The notes under the pieces were generated by a model. It made no database searches, was not told the DNA's origin, and was given only the letters and a program-made list of their open reading frames with translations. Made by a program: the position numbers and the translations under genes. From the NCBI GenBank assembly GCA_016873395.1, contig VGXG01000001.1, positions 80,248-144,247 on the forward strand: a DNA stretch of 64,000 nt. The letters run 5' to 3'. Below are positions 8,310 through 16,190 of this stretch, piece by piece (positions within the stretch are counted from its first letter, which is position 1; every line of letters starts with the position of its first letter). Source of the stretch: Nitrospira sp. (GTDB taxonomy: Bacteria; Nitrospirota; Nitrospiria; Nitrospirales; Nitrospiraceae).

Positions 8310-8690
8310 ATGCGTCTCTGCAACACCTGCGGCCGGGAAGTGCCGGAAGGGAATCGCTTCTGTACTAACTGCGGGACCGCTGTCGCCCAACCGGCTGGGG
8401 AGGATCAAAAAAGACCAGCGGGCGCAGCTCCCGGCGCAGAGACGGAAGAGATGAACATGCCGGTGCTCTACCTGATGGTGGGGCTTTTGGTCCTGGCCGG
8501 TCTGTTTCCTCCTTGGGAGACCGCTCCCGGCCAACCCCCTGAATTCCTCGGCTTTCACTTCATCCTGACCCCTCCTGAAGATGCCGCAGGCAGGACCGCG
8601 GTGATCAGCCGGCTCCTGATCACGATCGAGCTGGTGACGATTGCGATCGCAGGCTTCTACTTCTCCTGGCTCTTCCGAAAGAACGGCTAG
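8310..8690 (+). CDS. Zinc-ribbon membrane protein
   Basis: A 126-aa protein. Residues 4-23 form a zinc ribbon (CNTCG and, 13 residues later, CTNCG). A Pro/Ala/Glu-rich linker follows, then two hydrophobic helices (LYLMVGLLVLAGLF and LLITIELVTIAIAGFYFSWL) with a short basic tail. This layout is common in small bacterial zinc-ribbon membrane proteins of unknown role. It stands alone between gpsA (divergent) and the arginine-catabolism pair (convergent). Confidence 0.75.
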   Translation: MRLCNTCGREVPEGNRFCTNCGTAVAQPAGEDQKRPAGAAPGAETEEMNMPVLYLMVGLLVLAGLFPPWETAPGQPPEFLGFHFILTPPEDAAGRTAVISRLLITIELVTIAIAGFYFSWLFRKNG

Positions 8691-8774
8691 CGGCTAGTGG
8701 CCAGGGGCTGAGGGTCGGAGTCGGTCTTCTCTTGCCACTTGCCACTTGCCCCTTGCCCCTCACCTCTCGCCTCA
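8684..8774. repeat. Heptad repeat palindrome (CCACTTG type)
   Basis: Left arm 8684-8714 (CGGCTAGCGGCTAGTGG and following); right arm 8731-8773 (CCACTTGCCACTTGCC and following). It sits between convergent genes and overlaps both stop codons. Confidence 0.8.
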
Positions 8775-9584
8775 CTCCAGCGCCAGCGTCAGGCACTTAG
8801 CGGACCCGCCGGCCTTCATAAACTCATCGAGCGGAACAGGATGGGGCTGGTACCCTCGGGTCTCCAACAGGGTCATCGCCCTGGGACAGCCGGCCGGCAG
8901 GACCACGTGCTTGCCCACACACACGGCGTTGCAGGCGAAGCGAAGGGCCTCCGTTTCGGTCACGACCAGACGGAACGGCTCGCCGACCCGCTCCGCAATC
9001 ACGGTCTTAGCGTAGGAGTCGAACGCAGTCGGATAATAGAGCAGCTCGCCCCCGCTCAGCGGACAGAAGCAGGTATCCAGGTGGTAAAAGCGGCTGTCCA
9101 CGAGCTCAAGCGGAATAATCTCGCGGCTGAACAGCTCGCCGAGCCGCACATAGGCGCGGATGTCGCTGCGTTGGCGGTACCCGCCGAACCAGGCGCCCTG
9201 GACTGAATCAGGAAAGCCCAGAAGATCGCCGGCCCCTTCGAAATACAAATCATCGTCCAGTTTTTGCACCTCATACCCCTGCTTCCGGAACCAGGCCTCA
9301 AAATAGGGCTCCTCACGCTGCCGCTCCGGATGGCGGAACCGGCTGGGCACAGCCCGCCGCCCGCAGACAGTCCCGGCGTTGGCGGTAAACACCATGTCGG
9401 GTAGCCCCGGGGCCGGCTTCATCCGAACCAAGACAGCCCCGACGTCCTCCTCCAGCACCTTCATGAGCCCGGACCACTGCGCGCGGGCCCGCTCCGGATT
9501 GACCCTATTGGACAAGCGCATCCAGGGGTTGATCTCGTAGGCGACGGAAAAATAGTCGGGCGGGCAGACCAGCAGCCGGCTCAT
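8772..9584 (-). CDS. Arginine dihydrolase-like amidinotransferase-fold enzyme (ArgZ/AgrE N-domain type)
   Basis: A 270-aa guanidino-group-modifying enzyme. The C-terminal GGSAKCLTLAL holds the catalytic Cys at residue 264; other landmarks are YEINPWM (Asn19), MVFTANAG (Asn69) and DTCFCPLSGG. The two Asn and the Cys fall close to the positions I recall for cyanobacterial arginine dihydrolase ArgZ, which converts arginine to ornithine, CO2 and two ammonia. It could instead be a dimethylarginine hydrolase or deiminase. The start overlaps the LOR/SDH gene stop by ATGA. In cyanobacterial AgrE the same two domains form one protein, which supports the arginine-to-ornithine-to-proline reading. Confidence 0.75.
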   Translation of the reverse strand: MSRLLVCPPDYFSVAYEINPWMRLSNRVNPERARAQWSGLMKVLEEDVGAVLVRMKPAPGLPDMVFTANAGTVCGRRAVPSRFRHPERQREEPYFEAWFRKQGYEVQKLDDDLYFEGAGDLLGFPDSVQGAWFGGYRQRSDIRAYVRLGELFSREIIPLELVDSRFYHLDTCFCPLSGGELLYYPTAFDSYAKTVIAERVGEPFRLVVTETEALRFACNAVCVGKHVVLPAGCPRAMTLLETRGYQPHPVPLDEFMKAGGSAKCLTLALE

Positions 9585-10813
9585 GCCTTGTATCCCAGTT
9601 CGCGCGCCAGCTCGCGCAGGAACGAGGCGGCGTCCATGACCAGGCCGACAGCCTGAAAGCTGCCTCGGTCGGCCAGCTTGGTCGGCACGGATGGATTCAC
9701 GTCCACACAGACGGTGGGGACCGTGGCCGGGAGTAAGTTGCCGGTGGCGATGGACAACAACGTGGACGCGACCAGCAACGCCAGCCCCACGCCGGGGAGC
9801 GCCGCCCGCATGGCGGACTGCGCGGCCAGCGTGTCGGTGATCACGCCGGGGAGCGGACCGTCGTCCCGGATCGAGCCGGTCAACACTACCGACACATGCC
9901 GCCTCACACAGGCAGCCATGATGCCATCCTGGATCACGCCGGTGCTCACGGTCTGCTCGATACTCCCGATGGCCCGGATGCGGTTGATGGTTCTTAAATG
10001 ATGCTCGTGCCCGTGAGGCACCGAACGTCCGGCAGTCAAGCCGTAGCCCAGCGACGTGCCGTACAGGGCCGCTTCCATGTCATGGGCCGCGAGGGCGTTG
10101 CCGGCAAAGAGCACATGCACGAAGCCTTCCTCGATCAGCCAGGCCAGCGCCTCGCGGCCCCCGGCATGGATGATGGCCGGCCCGCCGGAGAGCAACACTT
10201 TGCCGCGACCCTGGCCGTCGCGCAGCGCGCGCATGCGGCGCGCGATGTCCGCAATGATGTGGCCGTGCGGCCGCTCGGCCGAGACCTGCGCCTCCATGAA
10301 ACCGAACACGTCTTGCTCCTTCGGCCGCTCCAGCGGTAGAACCCGCACACCGTCACGCCCGACGACGACCGCGTCGCCCTGTTTCACGTCGTGCATCGGC
10401 ACGGCTTTCGCCGAGGGCCGCGAGCGATTCGCCACGATCGCCACATCCATTTCGATCCCCTCCACCTCCACCCACTGTCCGTTCAGCCGAACCTGCGTCG
10501 GCAGATGCGTCGTGGCATAGAACTGGTCGGGCAGGATGCCGTCGGCCGGCGCAAGCTCGACCGAGCAGTCCCGCTCTCGCTCCACCGACGCCCCATGAGG
10601 CTGGATGGCTTCCAGAATCTCAGCCAGCAATTCAGTCGAGGCGGCCCGCACGACGATCCTGGCGCGTGACGGCTCGTCCCGCGTCACGCCGATCCGCACG
10701 TCTTGCAGGTCGAAGGTGCCGCCCATCATGAGGATGGTATCCAGCACCTTCGCGAGGATCAGCGAATCGATAATGTGGCCATGAAGGACGACCGTTTCCT
10801 GGATCGTTGCCAT
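9581..10813 (-). CDS. LOR/SDH-domain protein (TIGR00300 type), probable ornithine cyclodeaminase
   Basis: The 410-aa protein begins with the LOR/SDH bifunctional-enzyme region (VVLHGHIIDSLILAKVLDTI, then GGTFDLQDVRIG) and continues into the TIGR00300-type nucleotide-binding part (VLLSGGPAIIHAGGREALAWL, FAGNALAAHDMEAALYGTSL, GSIRDDGPLPGVITDT). Archaeal relatives and the C-terminal half of cyanobacterial AgrE act on ornithine to give proline and ammonia. It is translationally coupled to the arginine dihydrolase-like gene, with gene order reversed relative to the AgrE domain order. Function is by family and context. Confidence 0.78.
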   Translation of the reverse strand: MATIQETVVLHGHIIDSLILAKVLDTILMMGGTFDLQDVRIGVTRDEPSRARIVVRAASTELLAEILEAIQPHGASVERERDCSVELAPADGILPDQFYATTHLPTQVRLNGQWVEVEGIEMDVAIVANRSRPSAKAVPMHDVKQGDAVVVGRDGVRVLPLERPKEQDVFGFMEAQVSAERPHGHIIADIARRMRALRDGQGRGKVLLSGGPAIIHAGGREALAWLIEEGFVHVLFAGNALAAHDMEAALYGTSLGYGLTAGRSVPHGHEHHLRTINRIRAIGSIEQTVSTGVIQDGIMAACVRRHVSVVLTGSIRDDGPLPGVITDTLAAQSAMRAALPGVGLALLVASTLLSIATGNLLPATVPTVCVDVNPSVPTKLADRGSFQAVGLVMDAASFLRELARELGYKA

Positions 10814-10930
10814 GAGGCACCTACGCCATTATCATACCATCTAGCTGGCCGGCCCTTCGACCGCGCTCAGGGCAGGCCCTTCAGCGACGGAGGACGGGCA
10901 GCAGTGGCTTCCTGCGTAAGTGGGTGAAGA

Positions 10931-11308
10931 TTACCGGAACCGGTCAATGAAGCGCTGCGTGTCGCGGAGGGCATCCTTGACGATCGAGGAACGGTCGAGC
11001 AGTCCTCGGTAGTAGCCCGCAATATGCAGGAGGCGATACAGGCTCTCGAATTCCCGGAGCAAGAGGCCGTTATGCGCGGCGAAATGCCGTTTCAGCGCCG
11101 CCCGATATGCCTCCACCGAGCGCGGGAGTTCGCGGGTGGTCACTCCCTTTGCCAGCAACGCCGCGTCAATCGCTTCCAGGACGGCCAAGTACGCAGTCCC
11201 GAAGGCTTCACGGACTGGTTTGCGGTCGGTATAGATGTCATCCGCAAGAGGGGCCTGCTTGAGCAGCGCTTTGGCATTCTGCAGATATCGCGCGGCTTCT
11301 CTCGGCAT
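10931..11308 (-). CDS. Small helical protein, DUF5618-like
   Basis: A 125-aa all-helical protein. The PREAARYLQNAKALL start and the VREAFGTAYLAVLEAIDAAL and LPRSVEAYRAAL segments match my memory of DUF5618, a HEPN-like family without assigned function. It is in an accessory-looking patch with an Imm70-like gene and a formylglycine-generating-enzyme remnant, all on the minus strand. No catalytic RxxxxH HEPN motif is obvious, so no RNase role is claimed. Confidence 0.6.
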   Translation of the reverse strand: MPREAARYLQNAKALLKQAPLADDIYTDRKPVREAFGTAYLAVLEAIDAALLAKGVTTRELPRSVEAYRAALKRHFAAHNGLLLREFESLYRLLHIAGYYRGLLDRSSIVKDALRDTQRFIDRFR

Positions 11309-11390
11309 GGGGCGCTTCTCCTGAAGTGGTTATAGCAGAGGCGACCCGCACTGTCTACTCCGCGTATCCGGTTCCTCCCCCTCACCCTCC

Positions 11391-11423
11391 CCCTCTCCCC
11401 TTAGCAGGGGCGAGGGATTTTTT
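11391..11423 (+). terminator. Hairpin with T-run
   Basis: CCCTCTCCCCT and AGGGGCGAGGG form an 11-bp stem (one mismatch) with loop TAGC, followed by ATTTTTT. On the plus strand this is a rho-independent terminator shape, but the flanking genes are on the minus strand, so it may be a dispersed repeat rather than a working terminator. Confidence 0.4.
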
Positions 11424-11491
11424 CCATGATTCCCTCAGGCGAATGTTCGTCGCATAGCAAAATCTCCACCTGAATTTATCGCCACTGGTAT

Positions 11492-11893
11492 TCAGCGGAT
11501 GACAATGGCCTTCTGTTCCTTCCGCGCGACGCGGCACAGATCGATCAACCGTCCGAGCAGCGGTTTACCTTCCTTATCCACAAAGACGTCGTAGAGGCTG
11601 GAGTATCGCCGTTTGGAAGTGGCCAGCCGGCCTCGCCAGTGAGAGTCAAAAGGCTCGGGGGGAAGTCCTTTAAACGCTTCCGCGATCGTCTCGAGCTCCC
11701 CTTGGAGTTGGTCGAGCTCCTCAACCTTCCATTCATCAGGTTCGAAGCGGCGCATAAAAACGGGGTACTTGGAGCCAAACGCTCCTTCTTCCAACGCATC
11801 ATGGATGCTGTCCCGAAAATAGTAAAAGTCGTCCACGCTTCCCGTGGACACCGTATTCAGCTTTCTGCCCCCGCTCTGAATGTAGAATTCCAT
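11492..11893 (-). CDS. Imm70-like protein
   Basis: A 133-aa protein from ATG 11893 (MEFYIQSGGRKLNTV). The pattern FRDSIHDALEEG then FGSKYPVFMRRFEPDEW resembles immunity protein family Imm70, known from polymorphic-toxin loci and also found alone. No toxin gene is visible nearby. An alternative start at 11929 overlaps the end of the upstream pseudogene and adds 12 residues that look like noise. No strong ribosome-binding site is seen for either. The family call is from memory of the motif only. Confidence 0.5.
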   Translation of the reverse strand: MEFYIQSGGRKLNTVSTGSVDDFYYFRDSIHDALEEGAFGSKYPVFMRRFEPDEWKVEELDQLQGELETIAEAFKGLPPEPFDSHWRGRLATSKRRYSSLYDVFVDKEGKPLLGRLIDLCRVARKEQKAIVIR

Positions 11894-11900
11894 CGTTTTA

Positions 11901-12071
11901 CTAAGGAGTCTTCGCGCACCGGATGCCATAGCGGCTGACTCGTCCCTCCGGCGAAGCGTTGGTCCGGAACGCTGAGCGCAGGTAGTTCGCGATATTGCTC
12001 CACGACCCGCCGCGGATCACCTTAGAAGAACGGGATCCCGGCGACGCGGACTCATGGAAGCCCTCCTGGTT
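11901..12071 (-). pseudogene. C-terminal remnant of a formylglycine-generating-enzyme (SUMF1) domain gene
   Basis: About 57 codons on the minus strand read NQEGFHESASPGSRSSKV, then IRGGSWSNIANYLRSAFR, then GRVSRYGIRC. This is the conserved C-terminal end of FGE-sulfatase/SUMF1 domains (RVIRGGSW...LRSAxR...GFRC). The N-terminal 200 or so residues of the domain are missing upstream, where the sequence (12072-12223) has no recognisable coding. It is therefore a decayed fragment. Confidence 0.7.
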
Positions 12072-12223
12072 GATGCGAGATGGGCTCAGAGAACAGTCCA
12101 AGGCTAGACCAACTGAGCACACTTCTGAGCACACTTCGCAAGGATTGTGGCGCAACGCACAGCCGGACGCAATACGCCCTGTAGCGTAGAGGACCTCCAC
12201 GTTCCGCCACCGGGGTTCCGTCC

Positions 12224-13288
12224 TCACAGCCGTCCCTGGTCGTCGCCTTTCATCAACTCTCGCAGCAAGCTCGTGGCATAGGCGCCGGGAGGCAGCGCGA
12301 ACGATAGGTGCAGCACGTCACCTCGAAGAGACCAATCCAGGTTCTCGATCTTGACCCGGAGGGCGCGGCGCTCGCCGCGAAAGCCGCAGTCCTTGGCCGC
12401 AAGGCTTAGGGATTCTGGCGTGGCGCCAACGTCGGCCACAACGGCCCGCTCGATCTCGCCCGGCTCGCCGGAGGCCCAGGACGCCCGCGAGCCGAACAGC
12501 GGCCCGGTGGGGCTGATCGCAAAGGCGTCGGCCCGCGGCTGTTCCACCGCCGCATCCTCCACCGAAAAGCAGGCGCCGTTGTCGTGCTTCATCGCCCAGT
12601 CTCCCGTCAGCACCCGGTCGATCCGGTCGATGCGACGGGCCAGGATTCGGTTGAAGAGATAGGACTGGTAGGCATGCAGGTACCAGAGGCGCTTGGACCT
12701 CGGCATCCTGGCTCGTCGCGCCCCGTCCAGGAGCAACGCGGCGCCGATCTGATAATTGAGCCCTTCCCGGCCTTGCCGCTGCGGACCGAAGTAGTTGGGA
12801 AGGCCGCGCCGGGTCAGCTCCGCCATCACCAGCGGCACCGACTCGCCCGCGCAGGGATGGAGACCCCGGACCACGAGGTGAAAGACATTGCCGGCATGAT
12901 GGCCGGTGCGCAGGCGGTTGCGATGGCGCCCCAGCACTTCGATTGAGAGAATCCGCTCGTCCTGGTTCAGCTTCGAGACCGACTCGGGCGGGGCTCCTTG
13001 CACCGACACCATCTGGGTGGTCACGGCGTTGGCGTCCTTGAGCCCCGCCACACCGATGCAACGGGCCTTGACCCCCAAAGTGGAGGCGAACCGCGCGACC
13101 ATTTGCGGTGTGGAGAGCCCTCGTTTGGTCACGCGGAGGTAGAGGTGCTCTCCCGAGCCGCAGGGCAGGTAGAGGGGCCGCTCTTCGACCCGGAAGTCTT
13201 CCGGGGCCATTCTGACCCTGCCCCCGATGCCGGGTACTGCTGCGGTCAGAACCGGCAACGCCGTGTCCGTCATGGTATACTGATCCAT
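12224..13288 (-). CDS. truD: tRNA pseudouridine(13) synthase TruD
   Basis: About 354 aa. The protein has the TruD core: APEDFRVEERPLY near the N-terminus, the catalytic aspartate in GVAGLKDANAVTTQ, RTGHHAGNVFHLVVRG, and LPNYFGPQRQGREGLNYQIG. It modifies U13 of tRNA-Glu and some other tRNAs. ATG 13288 or 13273 are both possible starts. The frame runs further upstream to 13435, but that stretch overlaps the divergent neighbour and has no homology. ATG 13288 lies one base from the divergent gene's ATG at 13290. Confidence 0.92.
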   Translation of the reverse strand: MDQYTMTDTALPVLTAAVPGIGGRVRMAPEDFRVEERPLYLPCGSGEHLYLRVTKRGLSTPQMVARFASTLGVKARCIGVAGLKDANAVTTQMVSVQGAPPESVSKLNQDERILSIEVLGRHRNRLRTGHHAGNVFHLVVRGLHPCAGESVPLVMAELTRRGLPNYFGPQRQGREGLNYQIGAALLLDGARRARMPRSKRLWYLHAYQSYLFNRILARRIDRIDRVLTGDWAMKHDNGACFSVEDAAVEQPRADAFAISPTGPLFGSRASWASGEPGEIERAVVADVGATPESLSLAAKDCGFRGERRALRVKIENLDWSLRGDVLHLSFALPPGAYATSLLRELMKGDDQGRL

Positions 13289-13289
13289 C

Positions 13290-13949
13290 ATGAACCCGCT
13301 CTTGATCCGAACCAGTTTCCAGGCCTGGCTCCCTATCGTACCATTGCTGGCCGGTTTTTGGCTCCCGGTTCCGACCGGGCTGGCGGCCGAGCCTCCCGAC
13401 GCCACCAACGGGTTCGGCCCTTTCACCGCCCACATCCAGCGGCAGATTCAGGCCGACAAACGGGTCTTCGCCGTCGCCCAGGTCTGCACAGAATGGTTCT
13501 ACAAGCAACAGCGGAAAAAACCGCCGAAGCCCGGGGTCCAGGGGGTCGTTTTCAGAGCCGGCCTCCAGCCCGGAGGAAAGGTCCTGGAGACCGCCGAGTG
13601 CCAATCGCGATACCCGGGTGGAATCGATGCGGCGCGGGAAGACTTCAGCCGCACGCAATCCTCGCTTGCCCTGAGTCTCACCTTCTACGAGTTTGCCTTG
13701 GTGGGAGATCGTAACGATGACGGGCGTTACAGCACCGCCGAGCTCAAAGATATCCTGGAATCGTTCGGCCTCATGTACGAGAGGGGACAGCCTCCCGCCG
13801 TCCACCTCGCCGTCCTCAACGCCCAGTTCGACATGATCCGCAAGGCCGGCGGGCTGGATACCCTGATGACCAGCATGGGCCTTCTCTACGACAAGGGGTA
13901 CCGGTTCACCAGCCTGGATCGGGCCGCCCTCAATCGGGTTTCCGAATGA
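13290..13949 (+). CDS. Secreted protein with EF-hand-like motif
   Basis: A 219-aa protein with a signal peptide (hydrophobic PIVPLLAGFWLPVPTGLA, cut near GLAAEP). A central DRNDDGRYSTAEL fits an EF-hand calcium loop. Family unknown. Its stop overlaps the phosphoesterase start (ATGA), so the two are probably one transcription unit. It starts back-to-back with truD with no spacer, so each promoter must lie within the other gene. Confidence 0.75.
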   Translation: MNPLLIRTSFQAWLPIVPLLAGFWLPVPTGLAAEPPDATNGFGPFTAHIQRQIQADKRVFAVAQVCTEWFYKQQRKKPPKPGVQGVVFRAGLQPGGKVLETAECQSRYPGGIDAAREDFSRTQSSLALSLTFYEFALVGDRNDDGRYSTAELKDILESFGLMYERGQPPAVHLAVLNAQFDMIRKAGGLDTLMTSMGLLYDKGYRFTSLDRAALNRVSE

Positions 13950-14782
13950 TTCAGCTCCCGCTCTGCTGGCCCAGACGGCTTCAACTCGCCCTGGCCCATC
14001 GGGTCTCCCTCCCCCTGCATCACTTCTTCCGCCTGCTTCCCGGTTCCGAAGTCGGCCACAACCGCGTGGAGGTCACCAACATCGAGTGTCGGCACACCCC
14101 CTTGGCCGGGCGCCGGGCGGTTCAGATCAGCGACCTGCATTTGGACCGTTACCATCCCCGCCATGATGCCCTGCTTGTGACGATTGCCGGCCTGCGACCG
14201 GATTGGATCTTCGTGACCGGCGATCTCCTGACCGTCTCGGAGGGGCTCCCGCACCTCTTCCGGTTCCTGGCGGGCCTGCGCAGCCTGGCTCCCGTCTACC
14301 TCACCCTGGGCAACCATGACCATTACAGCGGCGTCCCCTTGCACCGGCTCAGCGAGCTGGCGGACCGGCACAAGCTGCACCTGCTGGTCAACCAGGTGAT
14401 CTTTGTTCCCACGGAGGGAGGCGAGTTGGGAATTGTCGGGCTCGACGATCCATCCCTGCACCGCGCCGATCTCCGGTGCATCCCGCCGCGCGCGCCGGGC
14501 CGCTTTACCGTCCTGCTGGCCCACGCCCCTAATGTACTCGACCACCTGGATCATCGGCACGCCGTTGATTTCATTCTCTGCGGCCATAGTCATGGAGGGC
14601 AATGGCGCCTCCCGCTTGTCCACCCCTTCTGGCTGCCCTACGGGTGCAGCGGCAGGCCGGCAGGCCATCATCGTCGAAACGGGCACCAGCTCTATGTCAA
14701 TCGCGGGCTCGGCTGGTCGATGCTGCCGATTCGATTGAGCTGTCCGCCAGAAATCGTGGTCATCGACTGGACATCCTCCTGA
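13946..14782 (+). CDS. Metallophosphoesterase, YkuE/LpxG-like
   Basis: A 278-aa calcineurin-fold phosphoesterase with all metal motifs in order: ISDLHLD (near residue 62), TGDLL, LGNHDHY (near 123), LLAHAPN and GHSHGGQW. An N-terminal basic, partly hydrophobic stretch suggests membrane association. Related proteins (YaeI/YkuE type) act at the inner membrane on phospholipid-type substrates, but the substrate here is unknown. It is coupled to the upstream secreted protein and followed by a heptad palindrome. Confidence 0.87.
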   Translation: MIQLPLCWPRRLQLALAHRVSLPLHHFFRLLPGSEVGHNRVEVTNIECRHTPLAGRRAVQISDLHLDRYHPRHDALLVTIAGLRPDWIFVTGDLLTVSEGLPHLFRFLAGLRSLAPVYLTLGNHDHYSGVPLHRLSELADRHKLHLLVNQVIFVPTEGGELGIVGLDDPSLHRADLRCIPPRAPGRFTVLLAHAPNVLDHLDHRHAVDFILCGHSHGGQWRLPLVHPFWLPYGCSGRPAGHHRRNGHQLYVNRGLGWSMLPIRLSCPPEIVVIDWTSS

Positions 14783-14811
14783 CGTCGCTCGTATCTCGTT
14801 GCTCATCATCA

Positions 14812-14886
14812 GTAACAAGTTGCAAGTGGCCACGTGACCAAGTTGGACTTGCCACTTGCTCGCTTGGTCACTTGTCAGCTTGCTCC
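14812..14886. repeat. Heptad repeat palindrome (CAAGTTG/CCACTTG type)
   Basis: Left arm 14812-14845 (AACAAGTTGCAAGTGGCC and on) faces right arm 14846-14886 (CCACTTGCTCGCTTGGTCAC and on). It lies between convergent genes. Confidence 0.8.
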
Positions 14887-14904
14887 ATTTGTCATTGGCA
14901 CGCT

Positions 14905-15558
14905 TCACGGTATTCGCTCCAACGCCTCGCGCGCCCGGCTTCGCACTGTTTGGTCCCAGTCCTCCTGCATCACCTCTTCCAGTTTCTTTCTCGCTTCGCC
15001 CGCCCTCATTCGTCCCAAGGCCAGGGCAGCGCAGGCCCGGACATAGGCATGGTCATCCTCGAGGGCCGACAGCAGCAGTGGGAGCGCAGCCTTGTCCTGG
15101 AGCACCCCCAGATGGCTGGCCGCCATACCCCGCATGCGATGTTGCTTGTCACCCAGCGCCGTTTTCATGGTGGTCATGAACAGGTCCCGCAGAGACGGCG
15201 CGACGCGCTCCAGCCCTGTCAGCCTGTAGCCGTTCAGTTCGATCAGGGCAAAGGCCAACTCCAGCCGTTGTTCGTTTGCGGCTGCCTGCTCGAACCGGGC
15301 GATGAGACGGTCCCGTTCGGCCCTGGCCTTGAGGCGCCGTGCGATCTTGGCTGCCGCCCACCAAAGAAGCAGCCCGGCCGCCAGGCCAACCAGCGCGATT
15401 GGGATGATGTGCTCGACAAAGGATTCTTTGATATCCGGCGGGATGCGCTTCCAGACCCAGACAGCGGCGACGATCACCCCGACCAGCAGAAGGATGGCCG
15501 TCAATCGGGCTTGCCCACGTTGAGATCGACCGGTTGCCACGGCCGCATCATACCTCAC
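14905..15558 (-). CDS. Membrane-anchored HEAT-repeat protein
   Basis: A 217-aa protein with two N-terminal membrane helices (LTAILLLVGVIVAAVWVW and IIPIALVGLAAGLLLWW), a coiled charged stretch (KARAERDRLIARFEQAA), and C-terminal HEAT-like helical repeats (RMRGMAASHLGVL, AYVRACAALALGRM). Such proteins are usually scaffolds. No partner is indicated. It is convergent with the phosphoesterase gene. Confidence 0.72.
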   Translation of the reverse strand: MRYDAAVATGRSQRGQARLTAILLLVGVIVAAVWVWKRIPPDIKESFVEHIIPIALVGLAAGLLLWWAAAKIARRLKARAERDRLIARFEQAAANEQRLELAFALIELNGYRLTGLERVAPSLRDLFMTTMKTALGDKQHRMRGMAASHLGVLQDKAALPLLLSALEDDHAYVRACAALALGRMRAGEARKKLEEVMQEDWDQTVRSRAREALERIP

Positions 15559-15627
15559 CTTTCCTTCTTTTTCTCCCCTGTACTATTTTCCTCGTGAAGG
15601 AATAGGCGCCTGCGGCAGCGCCATCGC

Positions 15628-15656
15628 TTGACAGTCATTCTAACTAGGACTATTAT
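15628..15656 (+). promoter_or_regulatory. Sigma-70 promoter of the marR-cytochrome unit
   Basis: TTGACA (15628-15633), a 17-base spacer, then TATTAT (15651-15656). AGTC at 15632 and GACT at 15648 make a loose inverted pair between the two elements, a possible site for the MarR protein itself. Confidence 0.75.
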
Positions 15657-15667
15657 CCGCGCTGCAC

Positions 15668-16189
15668 ATGGACTTGCCGGACTTCAAAGACGATCCTTAC
15701 TTGAAGGTGCTGCGGCCGCTGGTGGAAGCCTACCTCGCATTCTGGCGGGAAGACAGCCGCCACATCCGGTCAATGCGTCTGACCCCTTCCCAGTTCGACG
15801 TCATCGCCACGCTGGGCGACACGGAGGGGATGACCTGCTCGGAGCTGTCGGCCGCCACGCTGGTGACCAAGGGGACGCTCACCGGCGTGCTGGACCGGCT
15901 GGCCGCCAAGGGGTTGATCTTTCGTGATGCCGTGGCCGGGGATCGGCGCTGCATTCACATTCGCTTGACGGACAAGGGCCAGGCCCTGTTTCGCAAGACC
16001 TTCGCAGCCCACGCCTCCTTCTTGCGCCCGCGCTTCGAGCGGGCTCTGACGCAAAAAGAGGCGGAACAACTCCAGACTCTGCTGTTGCGCATCCGCGACA
16101 GTTTTCAGAAACCGCAAAGCAGCCCACGTGAGAGAGTCACACCCGCTTCACCGATGGGTCGGCTACGGTGCGGACAAGGAGAAAAATGA
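15668..16189 (+). CDS. MarR-family transcriptional regulator
   Basis: A 173-aa winged-helix regulator. SELSAATLVTKGTLTGVLDRLAAKG is the recognition-helix region, followed by the wing (DAVAGDRRCIHIRLTDKG). Such proteins are dimeric repressors that release DNA on ligand binding or oxidation. It has a near-consensus promoter close to its start, and its stop lies 1 base before the cytochrome c start, so it likely controls its own operon. The ligand is unknown. Confidence 0.88.
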   Translation: MDLPDFKDDPYLKVLRPLVEAYLAFWREDSRHIRSMRLTPSQFDVIATLGDTEGMTCSELSAATLVTKGTLTGVLDRLAAKGLIFRDAVAGDRRCIHIRLTDKGQALFRKTFAAHASFLRPRFERALTQKEAEQLQTLLLRIRDSFQKPQSSPRERVTPASPMGRLRCGQGEK

Positions 16190-16190
16190 T

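Noticed and set aside
10850..10910. Inverted pair CTTCGACCGCGCTCAGGGC as a terminator or att site
   Set aside because: It is a common dispersed GC-rich motif with a poor stem and no T-run; no integrase is nearby.
12318..13805. 495-aa minus-strand frame overlapping truD
   Set aside because: Low-complexity Arg/Pro/Gly composition typical of GC-driven shadow frames; truD in another frame has clear catalytic motifs.
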